A program made the translations under genes and the position numbers. DNA of 16,039 nt from Methanomassiliicoccales archaeon (lineage in GTDB: Archaea > Thermoplasmatota > Thermoplasmata > Methanomassiliicoccales > JACIVX01): positions 1 through 16,039 of the forward strand of contig JAJRAG010000176.1 of NCBI GenBank assembly GCA_028682925.1. The letters are read 5' to 3'. Shown here one piece after another: positions 7,194-14,915 of the stretch (positions are counted from its first letter, which is position 1; each line of letters starts with the position of its first letter). The notes beneath the pieces are model-generated. The model did not search any database. It was not told the DNA's origin and saw only the letters and a list, made by a program, of their open reading frames with translations.

Positions 7194-7208
7194 AATTCGT
7201 AGCGAATT
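7194..7208. promoter_or_regulatory. Short inverted repeat upstream of the V4R-like gene
   Basis: AATTCG, three bases, CGAATT: a perfect 15-base palindrome 32-46 bases upstream of the start at 7162. It could be a regulator site, but its length is compatible with chance, and no clear TATA box is seen next to it. Confidence 0.2.
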
Positions 7209-7300
7209 GATTAGGTCGCAATGCGAGGAGCTCCCATAGGAGGTCCCCTGCTATCTCCGCTGTCTTTCCGTTCCACTCTCTGCGATGTCGGGGCATCTAT

Positions 7301-8446
7301 TCACTCCAAGAGCAATTTCCTTTGTCTTACATATTCTTCTTCAGTTAGTTCTCCCCTAGCCAAACGCATCTTTAGCACCTTGAGCGGATCATCCACAAAT
7401 CCCTCCAGAGGTTCCTTTCGAGTCTCGGGAGCTTCTTTTTCAACTGGCTCTTCTGTCCCTTTCTTCCTTATGATCCGAACGCAGCTCGAGTCGCCTTTGC
7501 ACATCGCTTTTGTGTGTACTACTTCGTAATCTGGATTGACCGCTTCACATATCCCGTTCGTAAAGGCCTCAAACTGAATACATATCTCTCTGGGGGCATA
7601 CTGGAACGGACATTGGGACATCTCCTTCTCAATTCTATCTGGGCTTGAATGCGTGACCTTCCCTTCCTGCTGAAAAAGCGAATTGCAGAAATCGACCAAT
7701 GAGGCGATCGCCAACGCGTCATTTCCGCCTATTTCCAATTTCTTAGAAAAGCGAAGGCCAGTGGATATGCCCTGCAACTTCATCCTTATCTTCAAAAGAT
7801 TCAGAGCCCGATCCGAATTCTCATCGTCCATCAAAGCTCTCGTGCATAGAACCCACTCCTCGCCAAGAATCTGAATCGCCCAATAATCTCTTTCTTCCTT
7901 CGAGATTTCTGGAAGTGGCGGGAGAGATACGACCTGATTGTTGCTGTCCGGAGCTTTGCGTGTACCTGGTTTTCTCCTAGTCGCAAATATGCAAAAAGGG
8001 TCTCCCCGTGTCATCATCTGTTCGCATATTATCTCGTATTCTGGGTTGATTTCCTCATAGAAACCGTTTGAAGTTATTTGGTCGAAAAGAAAGCAGTATT
8101 CAGGCAGGCCATTCTGGAAGGGACAAGAGATTACTTTGGTTTGCGAGAATTCCTCTGTAGGCACCCCGATGGAATGCATCTCTCTTCTCATGACCAAACT
8201 GATGAATCGACCACTCTGCCTCATCGCGGACATGTCATGTCCCGTCACACCCAATCTCTTCGTAATGCTTAGGGCTCCAGCTTTCCCGTGGTGTGAGAAA
8301 TAGGGTCGATTCAGTTCTATCGCTTTGTCCGATCCTGCAGTATCGATCAGAGCTTGAAGCGCGTTTAAGGTGAACTCTGAGAGGAGTTGGAAAGCTAGGT
8401 CAGTCATTTCGTCCTTAGACATGACGATGGGATGATTCTCCTCCAT
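7301..8446 (-). CDS. Tandem V4R/ATC-hydrolase-like protein with SHOCT tail (paralogue 2)
   Basis: With the start at 8446 the product is 381 residues, exactly the length of paralogue 1. The shared cysteines fall at the same positions: C108, C118 and C152 in repeat 1; C279, C289, C300, C316 and C322 in repeat 2. The two align without a net gap. GGGAGA lies about nine bases before this start, and an in-frame ATG 51 bases upstream is less well supported. Repeat 1 is degenerate: the CE cysteine is tyrosine (Y130), and repeat 1 lacks any counterpart of C316 (ahead of GD), as in the paralogues. Repeat 2 is fully conserved. A SHOCT domain closes the protein (353-381). The neighbour on the same strand is a glycosyltransferase ending 207 bases upstream. 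The biochemical role is unknown. Confidence 0.8.
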   Translation of the reverse strand: MEENHPIVMSKDEMTDLAFQLLSEFTLNALQALIDTAGSDKAIELNRPYFSHHGKAGALSITKRLGVTGHDMSAMRQSGRFISLVMRREMHSIGVPTEEFSQTKVISCPFQNGLPEYCFLFDQITSNGFYEEINPEYEIICEQMMTRGDPFCIFATRRKPGTRKAPDSNNQVVSLPPLPEISKEERDYWAIQILGEEWVLCTRALMDDENSDRALNLLKIRMKLQGISTGLRFSKKLEIGGNDALAIASLVDFCNSLFQQEGKVTHSSPDRIEKEMSQCPFQYAPREICIQFEAFTNGICEAVNPDYEVVHTKAMCKGDSSCVRIIRKKGTEEPVEKEAPETRKEPLEGFVDDPLKVLKMRLARGELTEEEYVRQRKLLLE

Positions 8447-8652
8447 GCCCAGTTCTCCCGAAGAGTTGAAGAAAGCCTTGCAACTCCTTTGGCTCATATT
8501 GCCCGGTTGAACTCTTAATGCTTGCTCAGGTGAGCCACCCTTCCGTCGAGTTCTTAGCCTGATATCTACCTTTTAGACATCCATCTGGGCATGGACCTTG
8601 GTCGACTTGCAGGAGCCAACTTCTACCTTACATCCAACAATATCGTTGAACT

Positions 8653-9879
8653 TCATTTTTCCGGCAAATATCGAGCCATGATCTCTGCCGCTTTTCGAGC
8701 TCCATCCACCGGTATGTCAGCATAATCGATCTTCTTGCCGATGTTCCGTACAACTGCATCCGCTAGCTTTTCAGGCGTGGTCTGATAGTAGCGCATCTCG
8801 ATCCCGGCACGATGCCTGCGCAGCCTCGGTACCACCACTCCCAATTGCTCCCAGTGCTCTTCCAGCGGGAAGTAGATGAAAGGACGCTTAAGGGCAGTCA
8901 ATTCGACCGTCGTCGTGCCACCAGCTTGAACGATGGCAAGGTCGCAGGCTGCAAAATACTCATAGAGATTGGGAACGAACCCGAGCACATCCACCCCTTC
9001 CGGGACCGTGACATCCTCTGGTTTGATTGATGGACCGGCTACGATCACCATCCTAACGTCTGGGATTTTGGCCTTGATCAGAGGATAGGATCTGCAGCAC
9101 AGATCCAAAAGGTCCTGGCCTATGCCCGTCCCTCCCTTGGAGCAAATGACCAGCTTCTCGTCGCCATAGCCGAGCTTCCTCTTCTGTGCCCTGACATCGG
9201 AATAATCCTTAGGATCGAAACGAAGCGCATAGCCAACGAACTTCCAATCCTTCGCAGCCTCTCTAGCGTTCCCAAGGAAAAGACCCAATTTCTCGTCTGG
9301 AATGTCCTCAGGCTCTCCAATGAAAACACTCTCCCATTCCATGGGGAACTGTCCTTTCCTAGCCATCTTCAATCCATTGTCCCATCCACGGTTCAACATC
9401 CAATTGATCATTCTGTCCCTAGGGCTTTTTGTCACAGTGACGCACTTTTCGAAATCGTAGACCATTACAAAAGGCTGCTTCTTTGCAGATGGATTTTCAA
9501 AGTATGCGAACCACACGGCCCACGCCTCATCCCCTACGACCAGATCGTAGTTCTTATGTTTCACAAATTCTAGGAATTTGACCTTTGACGCTTGCCAATC
9601 CTTGCTTGCTTTTGCTGTATATTGCGCAAGGTTCAATTTGTATCCCGTGGCCATGGAATCAGCAATACCGACCTCGTCACTGAATCCGTCCGACTCGGGC
9701 AAGACATTCTCACCCGCATTTCTTAGCATCATTGTGGCCTGTTCACCTGCCATCCAATGCAATTCTATATCTGGCCTAAGCTTTCGGAGCTCCCTAACAA
9801 TGGCCATGTCTCTGGTCACATGTCCCAAGCCAATTGAACCGCTGACGAATAGCACCTTCTTCAGACCAATCCCCCCCAA
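8653..9879 (-). CDS. GT-B glycosyltransferase, MurG/MGT-like (paralogue 1)
   Basis: A 408-residue protein with a GT-B fold. The N-terminal domain starts VLFVSGSIGLGHVTRD (9-24), the acceptor-side glycine loop of MurG/MGT-type enzymes. The C-terminal donor domain has ICSKGGTG (245-252), GFVPNLYEYFAACDLAIVQAG (300-320) and GGTTTVELTAL (320-330) before a PFIYFPLEEH segment. Such enzymes transfer a sugar from a nucleotide sugar to a lipid or small acceptor at the inner membrane face. The start is taken as TTG at 9879 because the resulting MGG start matches the ATG-initiated paralogue at 13417; a GTG at codon 9 is the alternative. A run of seven G overlaps the start codon. It is divergent from the PIG-L gene, which suggests shared regulation. 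Confidence 0.85.
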   Translation of the reverse strand: MGGIGLKKVLFVSGSIGLGHVTRDMAIVRELRKLRPDIELHWMAGEQATMMLRNAGENVLPESDGFSDEVGIADSMATGYKLNLAQYTAKASKDWQASKVKFLEFVKHKNYDLVVGDEAWAVWFAYFENPSAKKQPFVMVYDFEKCVTVTKSPRDRMINWMLNRGWDNGLKMARKGQFPMEWESVFIGEPEDIPDEKLGLFLGNAREAAKDWKFVGYALRFDPKDYSDVRAQKRKLGYGDEKLVICSKGGTGIGQDLLDLCCRSYPLIKAKIPDVRMVIVAGPSIKPEDVTVPEGVDVLGFVPNLYEYFAACDLAIVQAGGTTTVELTALKRPFIYFPLEEHWEQLGVVVPRLRRHRAGIEMRYYQTTPEKLADAVVRNIGKKIDYADIPVDGARKAAEIMARYLPEK

Positions 9880-10045
9880 GTTATTTCTGCCAAATATCGA
9901 TTGAGAATGCTAATTGACGTAATATGCTAGTCGGTTCGGCATAATGAAGCTTAACCTAGGATTTTCCGGGAACGTTTGAACCTTCAAGATTGTTATGTTG
10001 TCCACGCGTAAGATATTCGAGAGGTCCTATCACAAACAGGATACT

Positions 10046-10065
10046 TTTTCCCTAAATAGGGAAAA
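10046..10065. promoter_or_regulatory. Palindromic operator candidate upstream of the PIG-L gene
   Basis: TTTTCCCTA, two bases, TAGGGAAAA: two perfect nine-base arms. It lies in the divergent region between the glycosyltransferase (start 9879) and the PIG-L gene (start 10134), directly upstream of the TATA-like run TTAATATCGATATT at 10069-10082. It is well placed for a transcription factor acting on either promoter. Confidence 0.5.
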
Positions 10066-10068
10066 CGA

Positions 10069-10082
10069 TTAATATCGATATT
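10069..10082 (+). promoter_or_regulatory. TATA-like element of the PIG-L gene
   Basis: TTAATATCGATATT lies 52-65 bases before the start at 10134. It predicts transcription start near 10098-10105 and a leader of about 30 bases containing the ribosome-binding site. Confidence 0.4.
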
Positions 10083-10133
10083 CTTCTCCAATACACCAAG
10101 TACTAGGATGCAAACTCCATACGGGGAGATTGG

Positions 10134-10916
10134 ATGAAACGCGAATCGTCCATGCAAATGTCAGCAACTGAAGCCGCGGAATACACGAAGACATATTCTG
10201 CGGAAAAAGGGATGTTTCAGTTTCCAAGGGTGATACCACACGATTTTTCACCTGATTTTAACGCATTGGTTCTATCGCCTCATCCGGATGATGATGTCTT
10301 CGGATGTGGCGGGACGGTCTGTAAATTCGGCAAGAAGGGGATGCATTTCAAGGTCGTTTACATGACAGACGGCCGCTACGGAAGTAACTCGATCCCTATG
10401 GATAAGTTGATCGATATCAGGAAGAAAGAAGCAGTGAATGGACTGAGAGTTTTGGGATGCACCGACACAGTGTTCCTCGACAATCCCGACCTGGGGCTGA
10501 GATGCGACGGCAAAACGGTGAAAACACTGGAATCGATCTTCAGGGACTACGAACCGAAGGCAGTTTTCCTTCCTCCTTTCGAGGATTTCCACCCCGATCA
10601 TGTGACGACGAGCAGACTAGCTGCTCGTGTCCTGAGAGATTACAGCAATGACATCGAGTGCTACTTCTACGAGGTTATGGCCCCAATCATCCCGAATACT
10701 CTCGTTGACATAACAGAGGTCATGGACCTAAAGACTAGGGCAATGAGACAGCACAAGTCTCAAATTGATGTTGTGGACTATGCGGAGAAAATCAAAGGCT
10801 TGAATTCATATCGGTCAATATTCACCGAGAAACACATCAAGTACTGCGAGGCGTTCCATAGGTGCTCCCGTGAGGCTTTCATAAGTATTGCAGAGAGTCT
10901 CGGCGTTCTCATGTGA
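10134..10916 (+). CDS. PIG-L/LmbE-family N-acetyl-sugar deacetylase
   Basis: A 260-residue protein with the complete PIG-L catalytic signature: SPHPDDDVFGCGG at 48-60 and FHPDHVTTSR at 152-161. H50, D53 and H156 are the expected zinc ligands and D52 the catalytic base, by analogy with the MshB and LmbE families. These enzymes remove acetate from N-acetylglucosamine attached to inositol, phosphatidylinositol, malate or another sugar. The fourth residue of the motif, usually HPDDE, is aspartate here. GGGGAG about five bases upstream supports the ATG. The gene is the only plus-strand one within the V4R/glycosyltransferase block, so it probably deacetylates a product of one of the two glycosyltransferases. 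The acceptor may be a lipid (archaetidylinositol-like) or a small molecule, which cannot be decided from the sequence. Confidence 0.88.
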   Translation: MKRESSMQMSATEAAEYTKTYSAEKGMFQFPRVIPHDFSPDFNALVLSPHPDDDVFGCGGTVCKFGKKGMHFKVVYMTDGRYGSNSIPMDKLIDIRKKEAVNGLRVLGCTDTVFLDNPDLGLRCDGKTVKTLESIFRDYEPKAVFLPPFEDFHPDHVTTSRLAARVLRDYSNDIECYFYEVMAPIIPNTLVDITEVMDLKTRAMRQHKSQIDVVDYAEKIKGLNSYRSIFTEKHIKYCEAFHRCSREAFISIAESLGVLM

Positions 10917-10991
10917 TTGCTGCCCGGCGAAGAGCTCAGGCACACTCATCGCCAGAACGGTAAGTTGCCGACATATTTTGAGAACAATCCC

Positions 10992-11984
10992 TCATGTACG
11001 CTTCTTTCTGACAACTCGTCTGCAAGTCTCGTCCCCTCTGCACATCGCTTTGGTGTGTGTCAGTTCGTATTCTGGGTTGATTGCCTCGCAAATTCCATTC
11101 GTGAACGCTTCCAATTCACTGCAGATCTCTGAGGGTGAGCCTGAGAACGGACAGTAAGTCATCACTTTTTCTACCTCATCCACGCTTGACCATATTGTAC
11201 TTCCAGTCTGACCCATGCAGGAATTCATCCAATCCAGAATTCTGCTTATTGCTCGAGCGTCGTATCCATCGATGTTCAGTCGCTTCGAGTAGTTGATTCC
11301 AAAAGACAGACCGCTTTGTCTGAAGTAGGGTTTCAGCATGCTGAGGGCTGTTGTTGAACCGGAGAAATCGACAAAAGCCTTTGTCGATATTACCCATCTT
11401 TCACCCAAGACCGCAGCAGTCCAAAACTGGCAGTCCTCTTTGGAAATGGACGGTTTAGGAATCGGGGCGAGATTCTCAACTCCAAGGTCTCTTGGGGTAT
11501 AGATTCTCGATTTCCTTCTTATCACCCAGAGGCAATGCGAATCCCCCCTTGGAAGGGCATAGGGTACATCAAAGTCGAATTCGGAACTGAATCCCTCACA
11601 CCAACCTTTTCCTGCCGTGTGGCACAGCGCTTCGCAAGCCTCCATAGGACAGCCCTCATACAAGCATGATGTCACATTTGCTACCGCAAGCTCCGATGAA
11701 GCCTTGAAGTTCTCGATACCGACGCCAAAAGCCATGTTGGCCGTCTGCATCGCGGTCGCTATGGCGATCGCGTCGCTGCCTGTGACGCCCATATTCTTGC
11801 GGAATATGAGACCCCCTGCAATTCCATGATGTCTCCCGTACTGTTTCATACGTTCGAGGGCGATACTTGATCCGGACGCATCGATCAGCGCCTGAACGGT
11901 GGAAACGAACCAATCCATCAACAGCTGGATACCGGTTTCCCTCATCTCGTCTTCGCAGCTGTTAGGAAGGTCTGCCTGCTCCAT
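10992..11984 (-). CDS. Tandem V4R/ATC-hydrolase-like protein without SHOCT (paralogue 3)
   Basis: A 330-residue relative of the genes at 6017 and 7301, with the same two-repeat layout. Repeat 1 has C107, C117, C121, C129 and C151 with an additional C112. Repeat 2 has the full set C278, C288, C299, C315 and C321 (CPFSGSPSEIC, GICEAINPEYE, MCRGDETC). It stops immediately after the closing RKK of repeat 2, so the linker and SHOCT domain of the other two are missing; no SHOCT-coding remnant is visible downstream. The start at 11984 (ATG) is chosen over a GTG two codons earlier, with GAGTGG just ahead. It is convergent with the PIG-L gene, 75 bases apart, and follows the second glycosyltransferase on the same strand. 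Function is unknown; regulation or a cofactor-binding role is possible. Confidence 0.8.
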   Translation of the reverse strand: MEQADLPNSCEDEMRETGIQLLMDWFVSTVQALIDASGSSIALERMKQYGRHHGIAGGLIFRKNMGVTGSDAIAIATAMQTANMAFGVGIENFKASSELAVANVTSCLYEGCPMEACEALCHTAGKGWCEGFSSEFDFDVPYALPRGDSHCLWVIRRKSRIYTPRDLGVENLAPIPKPSISKEDCQFWTAAVLGERWVISTKAFVDFSGSTTALSMLKPYFRQSGLSFGINYSKRLNIDGYDARAISRILDWMNSCMGQTGSTIWSSVDEVEKVMTYCPFSGSPSEICSELEAFTNGICEAINPEYELTHTKAMCRGDETCRRVVRKKRT

Positions 11985-12199
11985 GTCCACTCAATGAGCC
12001 AAGTGTCGTTCGAGCACATTATGATGACGATTGTGTCAGATTTGCTCCTGGGTTGAGCTACTCCGCAAGGTCAGAAAGAAGCCGCCAGCAGCAAGCAATT
12101 GCTGTACTCTGATCCAATACGAATATGATAGTTCCTCCAAATTGTGACTCCTCTACCTACTAGATGGCATATGAGTGTGGTCGTCCTAATCGTGCTTCT

Positions 12200-13417
12200 C
12201 TAGCGGATTCCCGTAACGTGTCGTATAATCTCCGCTGTCTTCCTGCCCCCATCAAGTGGGACATTTGGATAATTCACTTTGATTCCGATGTTCTCTATTA
12301 TGGCCTTGGTCAATGACTCGGTGGTGGTTTCCGAGAATACCATCTTCACTCCAGCCGAGTACCTTTCGCATCTAGGAACGACTTCAAAATTCTGTTCGAA
12401 ATGATACTTGAGAGGGAAATACAAAAACGGCCTCTGAAGCGCGGTGAGCTCAAGAGTAGATGCGCCCCCTGCGGATGTAATCACCAGATCCGCAGCTGCG
12501 AAGTGTTCATAGAGTCTGGGTACGAACCCAACTACACTCAATCCATTGCCAGAGCTAATGGTCTCAGGGGGGATCCTCGGACCAGTAACAATTCTCATTT
12601 GAACATCAGACATGTCCTTTCTGAGAACTGGATATGTCCTTGCGCAGAGGTCGAGCAGGGGCTTGCATGCGGAAGATCCACCTCCTGTGCATATGATTAA
12701 CGGGCGCGAGTCATATCCAAGCATACGCTTCATTGCCTCTTTGTCCATATAGTCCTCGGGACGGAAAGGAAGGATCTGCCCGATAAAATCGACATACTTG
12801 TTCGCCAGGTCCTTCCGGTTCGGGAGGAAGAGTCCCATCGATCTGTTCTTGATATCTTCCCTCTCCCCAATGAAGATGAATCTATCGTAGAGGTCAGGAT
12901 TCTGCATGAATCTGCTCCAGTCTCGGTTGAAAATACGAACAGCGAGTATCTCCATAAGCTTCATTCTGATCTGGTAGGCACCGAAGAAGTCCGTGAGATA
13001 CACGAACTTGAACCGCTTGTACTCCGGATGTTTGACCAAAGCGAGCATGAGATCCATTGATTCGTCGCCGACGATCGTGTCCACTCCCTCTTCGTTTACT
13101 ATCTTCTGGTAAAGGGCAACCCTCTCGGGAAATGTCTTGCTCCACCTCAAGAACATGTTAGGAAGACTCAAAGAATAATCATCCGAACTGTATTTATCCA
13201 CAAAACCTGTGCCAATCATCGATTCATCGATTGACCATCGAACCGACTCGCCAGCGGACCTCAAGTACTCGGTTGCGGGTTCTTCCGCACACCAAATTAT
13301 CTCTGCACTCGAATCGAGCTTCCTAAGCTCCTTGGCGATCTGAAGTTCCCTTCCGACATGACCCAAGCCTATAGACCCACCAATGAGCAGTATCTTCGTC
13401 GCACTATTCCCCCCCAT
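12200..13417 (-). CDS. GT-B glycosyltransferase, MurG/MGT-like (paralogue 2)
   Basis: A 405-residue paralogue of the enzyme at 8653. It has the same N-terminal loop ILLIGGSIGLGHVGRE (9-24) and donor-domain blocks ICTGGGSSACKPLLDLC, GFVPRLYEHFAAADLVITSAG and GGASTLELTAL, followed by RPFLYFPLKYHFEQ. The two differ at many positions throughout, so the duplication is old and the sugars or acceptors may differ. The ATG start is followed at once by GGG GGG codons, giving a run of seven G (13409-13415), as in the paralogue. GAGGAAG lies immediately before the ATG; TTTAA about 30 bases upstream could also support a leaderless transcript. It precedes V4R-like paralogue 3 on the same strand with 215 bases between. 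Membrane association is likely by family, although no helix is evident. Confidence 0.85.
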   Translation of the reverse strand: MGGNSATKILLIGGSIGLGHVGRELQIAKELRKLDSSAEIIWCAEEPATEYLRSAGESVRWSIDESMIGTGFVDKYSSDDYSLSLPNMFLRWSKTFPERVALYQKIVNEEGVDTIVGDESMDLMLALVKHPEYKRFKFVYLTDFFGAYQIRMKLMEILAVRIFNRDWSRFMQNPDLYDRFIFIGEREDIKNRSMGLFLPNRKDLANKYVDFIGQILPFRPEDYMDKEAMKRMLGYDSRPLIICTGGGSSACKPLLDLCARTYPVLRKDMSDVQMRIVTGPRIPPETISSGNGLSVVGFVPRLYEHFAAADLVITSAGGASTLELTALQRPFLYFPLKYHFEQNFEVVPRCERYSAGVKMVFSETTTESLTKAIIENIGIKVNYPNVPLDGGRKTAEIIRHVTGIR

Positions 13418-13494
13418 CTTCCTCGACTTGCAGTCGCTCGGTCTTAAACTAGTAGTGGACTTGCCGTATTAATCATTTCGGACTCGCGGATTTT

Positions 13495-13578
13495 GGCACT
13501 TCCTATTCTCCCAACACTTTCAACTGTTCTGACGGCAGATGGGGAGAGGCAGAAGGAATGGAAAGGAAAGAAAGGTTT
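13495..13578 (+). repeat. Dispersed intergenic repeat, copy 4
   Basis: The core is at 13529-13539 with upstream AACACTTTCAACTGTT (compare CACTTCTGACAGTC in copy 2), downstream GATGGGGAGAGG, then a long purine tail ending AAAGGTTTCA (about 13565-13580). It lies between the zinc-ribbon gene and the glycosyltransferase gene. Confidence 0.7.
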
Positions 13579-13685
13579 CATCTCATCTTTCGCAGCGAGA
13601 ACCTCACTGCATCCTTGGTGTCCAAGCAGTATGATCGACTGAGATGGTAAGAGTCCGCGTGTATGCTCATGACGAAGTATGACCT

Positions 13686-14051
13686 TCATAGCGGAGCACC
13701 GCATGACTCGCATTTCTTGGCACCTTTGGGGTTCTGCGAGCCGCAATAATTGCATCTTGCCGAGGCCAACGCCATTTCCTCCGCCCTTTCCCAATTTCCT
13801 ATCTGCTTTTTCCTCGCCGCATAGGCCATCATGAAGAGCGAAACGGCGATAACGCAGGTAATCAGACAGACTATCAGGAAGCCTGGCTCAGCGACTGCAG
13901 CTACTAATCCGAAGGAGAGGCCGAAGAAGGCAAGCAATCCGCCGATGCCAGCCATTAAGATAGTGACAGTTGAGGGTTCGGGCTTCGTAACCTTCTCCAG
14001 GCCGACACCATTGGTGTAGGAGGCGGAGACAATATGCTTCTCTTCTGTCAT
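13686..14051 (-). CDS. Small membrane protein with C-terminal zinc ribbon
   Basis: A 121-residue protein of unknown role. Two hydrophobic segments (about residues 29-55, ILMAGIGGLLAFFGLSFGLV, and 57-79, FLIVCLITCVIAVSLFMMAY) form a membrane hairpin. A short basic and helical stretch follows, then a zinc ribbon CNYC-x10-CESC at the extreme C-terminus. The start at 14051 has AGGT a few bases upstream; a longer frame to 14099 adds residues with no support. Such ribbon-tailed hairpin proteins are common in archaea, and the ribbon most likely faces the cytosol and mediates protein or nucleic-acid contacts. It stands alone on the minus strand, flanked on both sides by copies of the dispersed repeat. 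Confidence 0.75.
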   Translation of the reverse strand: MTEEKHIVSASYTNGVGLEKVTKPEPSTVTILMAGIGGLLAFFGLSFGLVAAVAEPGFLIVCLITCVIAVSLFMMAYAARKKQIGNWERAEEMALASARCNYCGSQNPKGAKKCESCGAPL

Positions 14052-14189
14052 TGACCTGCAATCCAGGCTATTGGTCAGCATTACACCACAACGAGTCAAA
14101 GAGGATTGAAGTAAAAAAGATTGCGTCTAGGCTATCAATTCTGGAGAGATAGGACCGGATCCGATCTTTGTGAAGCTGCACGCAGTTAC

Positions 14190-14248
14190 TTGATTGCGTG
14201 TTCCGACGGTTCTGACGGCAGATGGGGGCTAAGAAAAAAAAGGAAAAG
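14190..14248 (+). repeat. Dispersed intergenic repeat, copy 5
   Basis: The core is at 14212-14222. A tandem half-unit precedes it (TCCGACGGT then TCTGACGGC). GATGGGGGCT follows, then an A-rich purine tail containing eight A (14234-14241). On the minus strand the tail is a T-tract. Confidence 0.7.
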
Positions 14249-14263
14249 CGAGCTGCGAGCTCG
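14232..14263 (-). terminator. Hairpin plus T-tract, minus strand
   Basis: CGAGCT, three bases, AGCTCG at 14249-14263, followed on the minus strand by CTTTTCCTTTTTTTTCTT. T-tracts end archaeal transcripts, and the hairpin would strengthen it. It lies downstream of the small minus-strand frame at 14441-14623. The T-tract is also the tail of repeat copy 5. Confidence 0.4.
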
Positions 14264-14440
14264 TCGTGTCACAAGTCGCAAGAATCGAATCTCGGCTTCT
14301 ACTGTCTGGTTTGATCGATCCTCGGTCTCGGGTCAGCCAACTTGTCTTTCCAGGCATCTGGCTATTATTTTACCGGCAATCTTGCAAGGTTTCAGAATAT
14401 GCATTCAGAGACAAGTTGACTCGTACTGGCAAGGACTGGT

Positions 14441-14623
14441 CTAGAATCTCCCAACTGTCTTCTCCTTGCTGATTATTCCTCGCACAGTGATTTCTGGAAA
14501 TGCATTTCTCAGTTCGCGGAGGGTTATGTCTTCTGTCGGATATCCCGACTTCGTGGTGGCACCTTTTAGGGCGTCCATACGAAGACGTAACGGACACACA
14601 CCGATGATCGATTTCAATTTCAT
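14441..14623 (-). CDS. Possible small hypothetical protein
   Basis: A 60-residue open frame. The sequence looks protein-like (amphipathic, with LRELRNAFPEITVRGIISKE near the end) and a terminator-like hairpin and T-tract lie about 180 bases downstream. However, there is no ribosome-binding site at the ATG, no match to a family I know, and the gene would be isolated. It may be a truncated remnant or a chance frame. Confidence 0.25.
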   Translation of the reverse strand: MKLKSIIGVCPLRLRMDALKGATTKSGYPTEDITLRELRNAFPEITVRGIISKEKTVGRF

Positions 14624-14915
14624 TTCATAGGTTTCAAGGCACGTTTGACCTGTGATGAATCCCTCCCCATTATTCTGTCGTAATCTCCAGAATCCTATCC
14701 GTGCAAGATCGGGGATTGTCGAACAGTCAGATAGCGGCGAAAACTATCATTCCAAAGTTGGAGACGTCTTCCTACTGGTAGCAAATTCGTATCGGAAAGC
14801 CAGACGTCTAGTAACGGGAACAGCTTTAAAAACCGGTAGATTCGATGTCAATGTCCCTCCCCCCGCACACTCTGCTTCATTGGCATGCATGTCATCGATG
14901 TGCCCACCATAGGTG
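14624..14915. other. Intergenic stretch with a TATA-like box
   Basis: No supported gene. A plus-strand TATA-like box (CTTTAAAAA) is at 14824-14832 and would start transcription near 14857, reading toward the small ORFs and the DUF5678 gene. Nothing else stands out. Confidence 0.4.
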
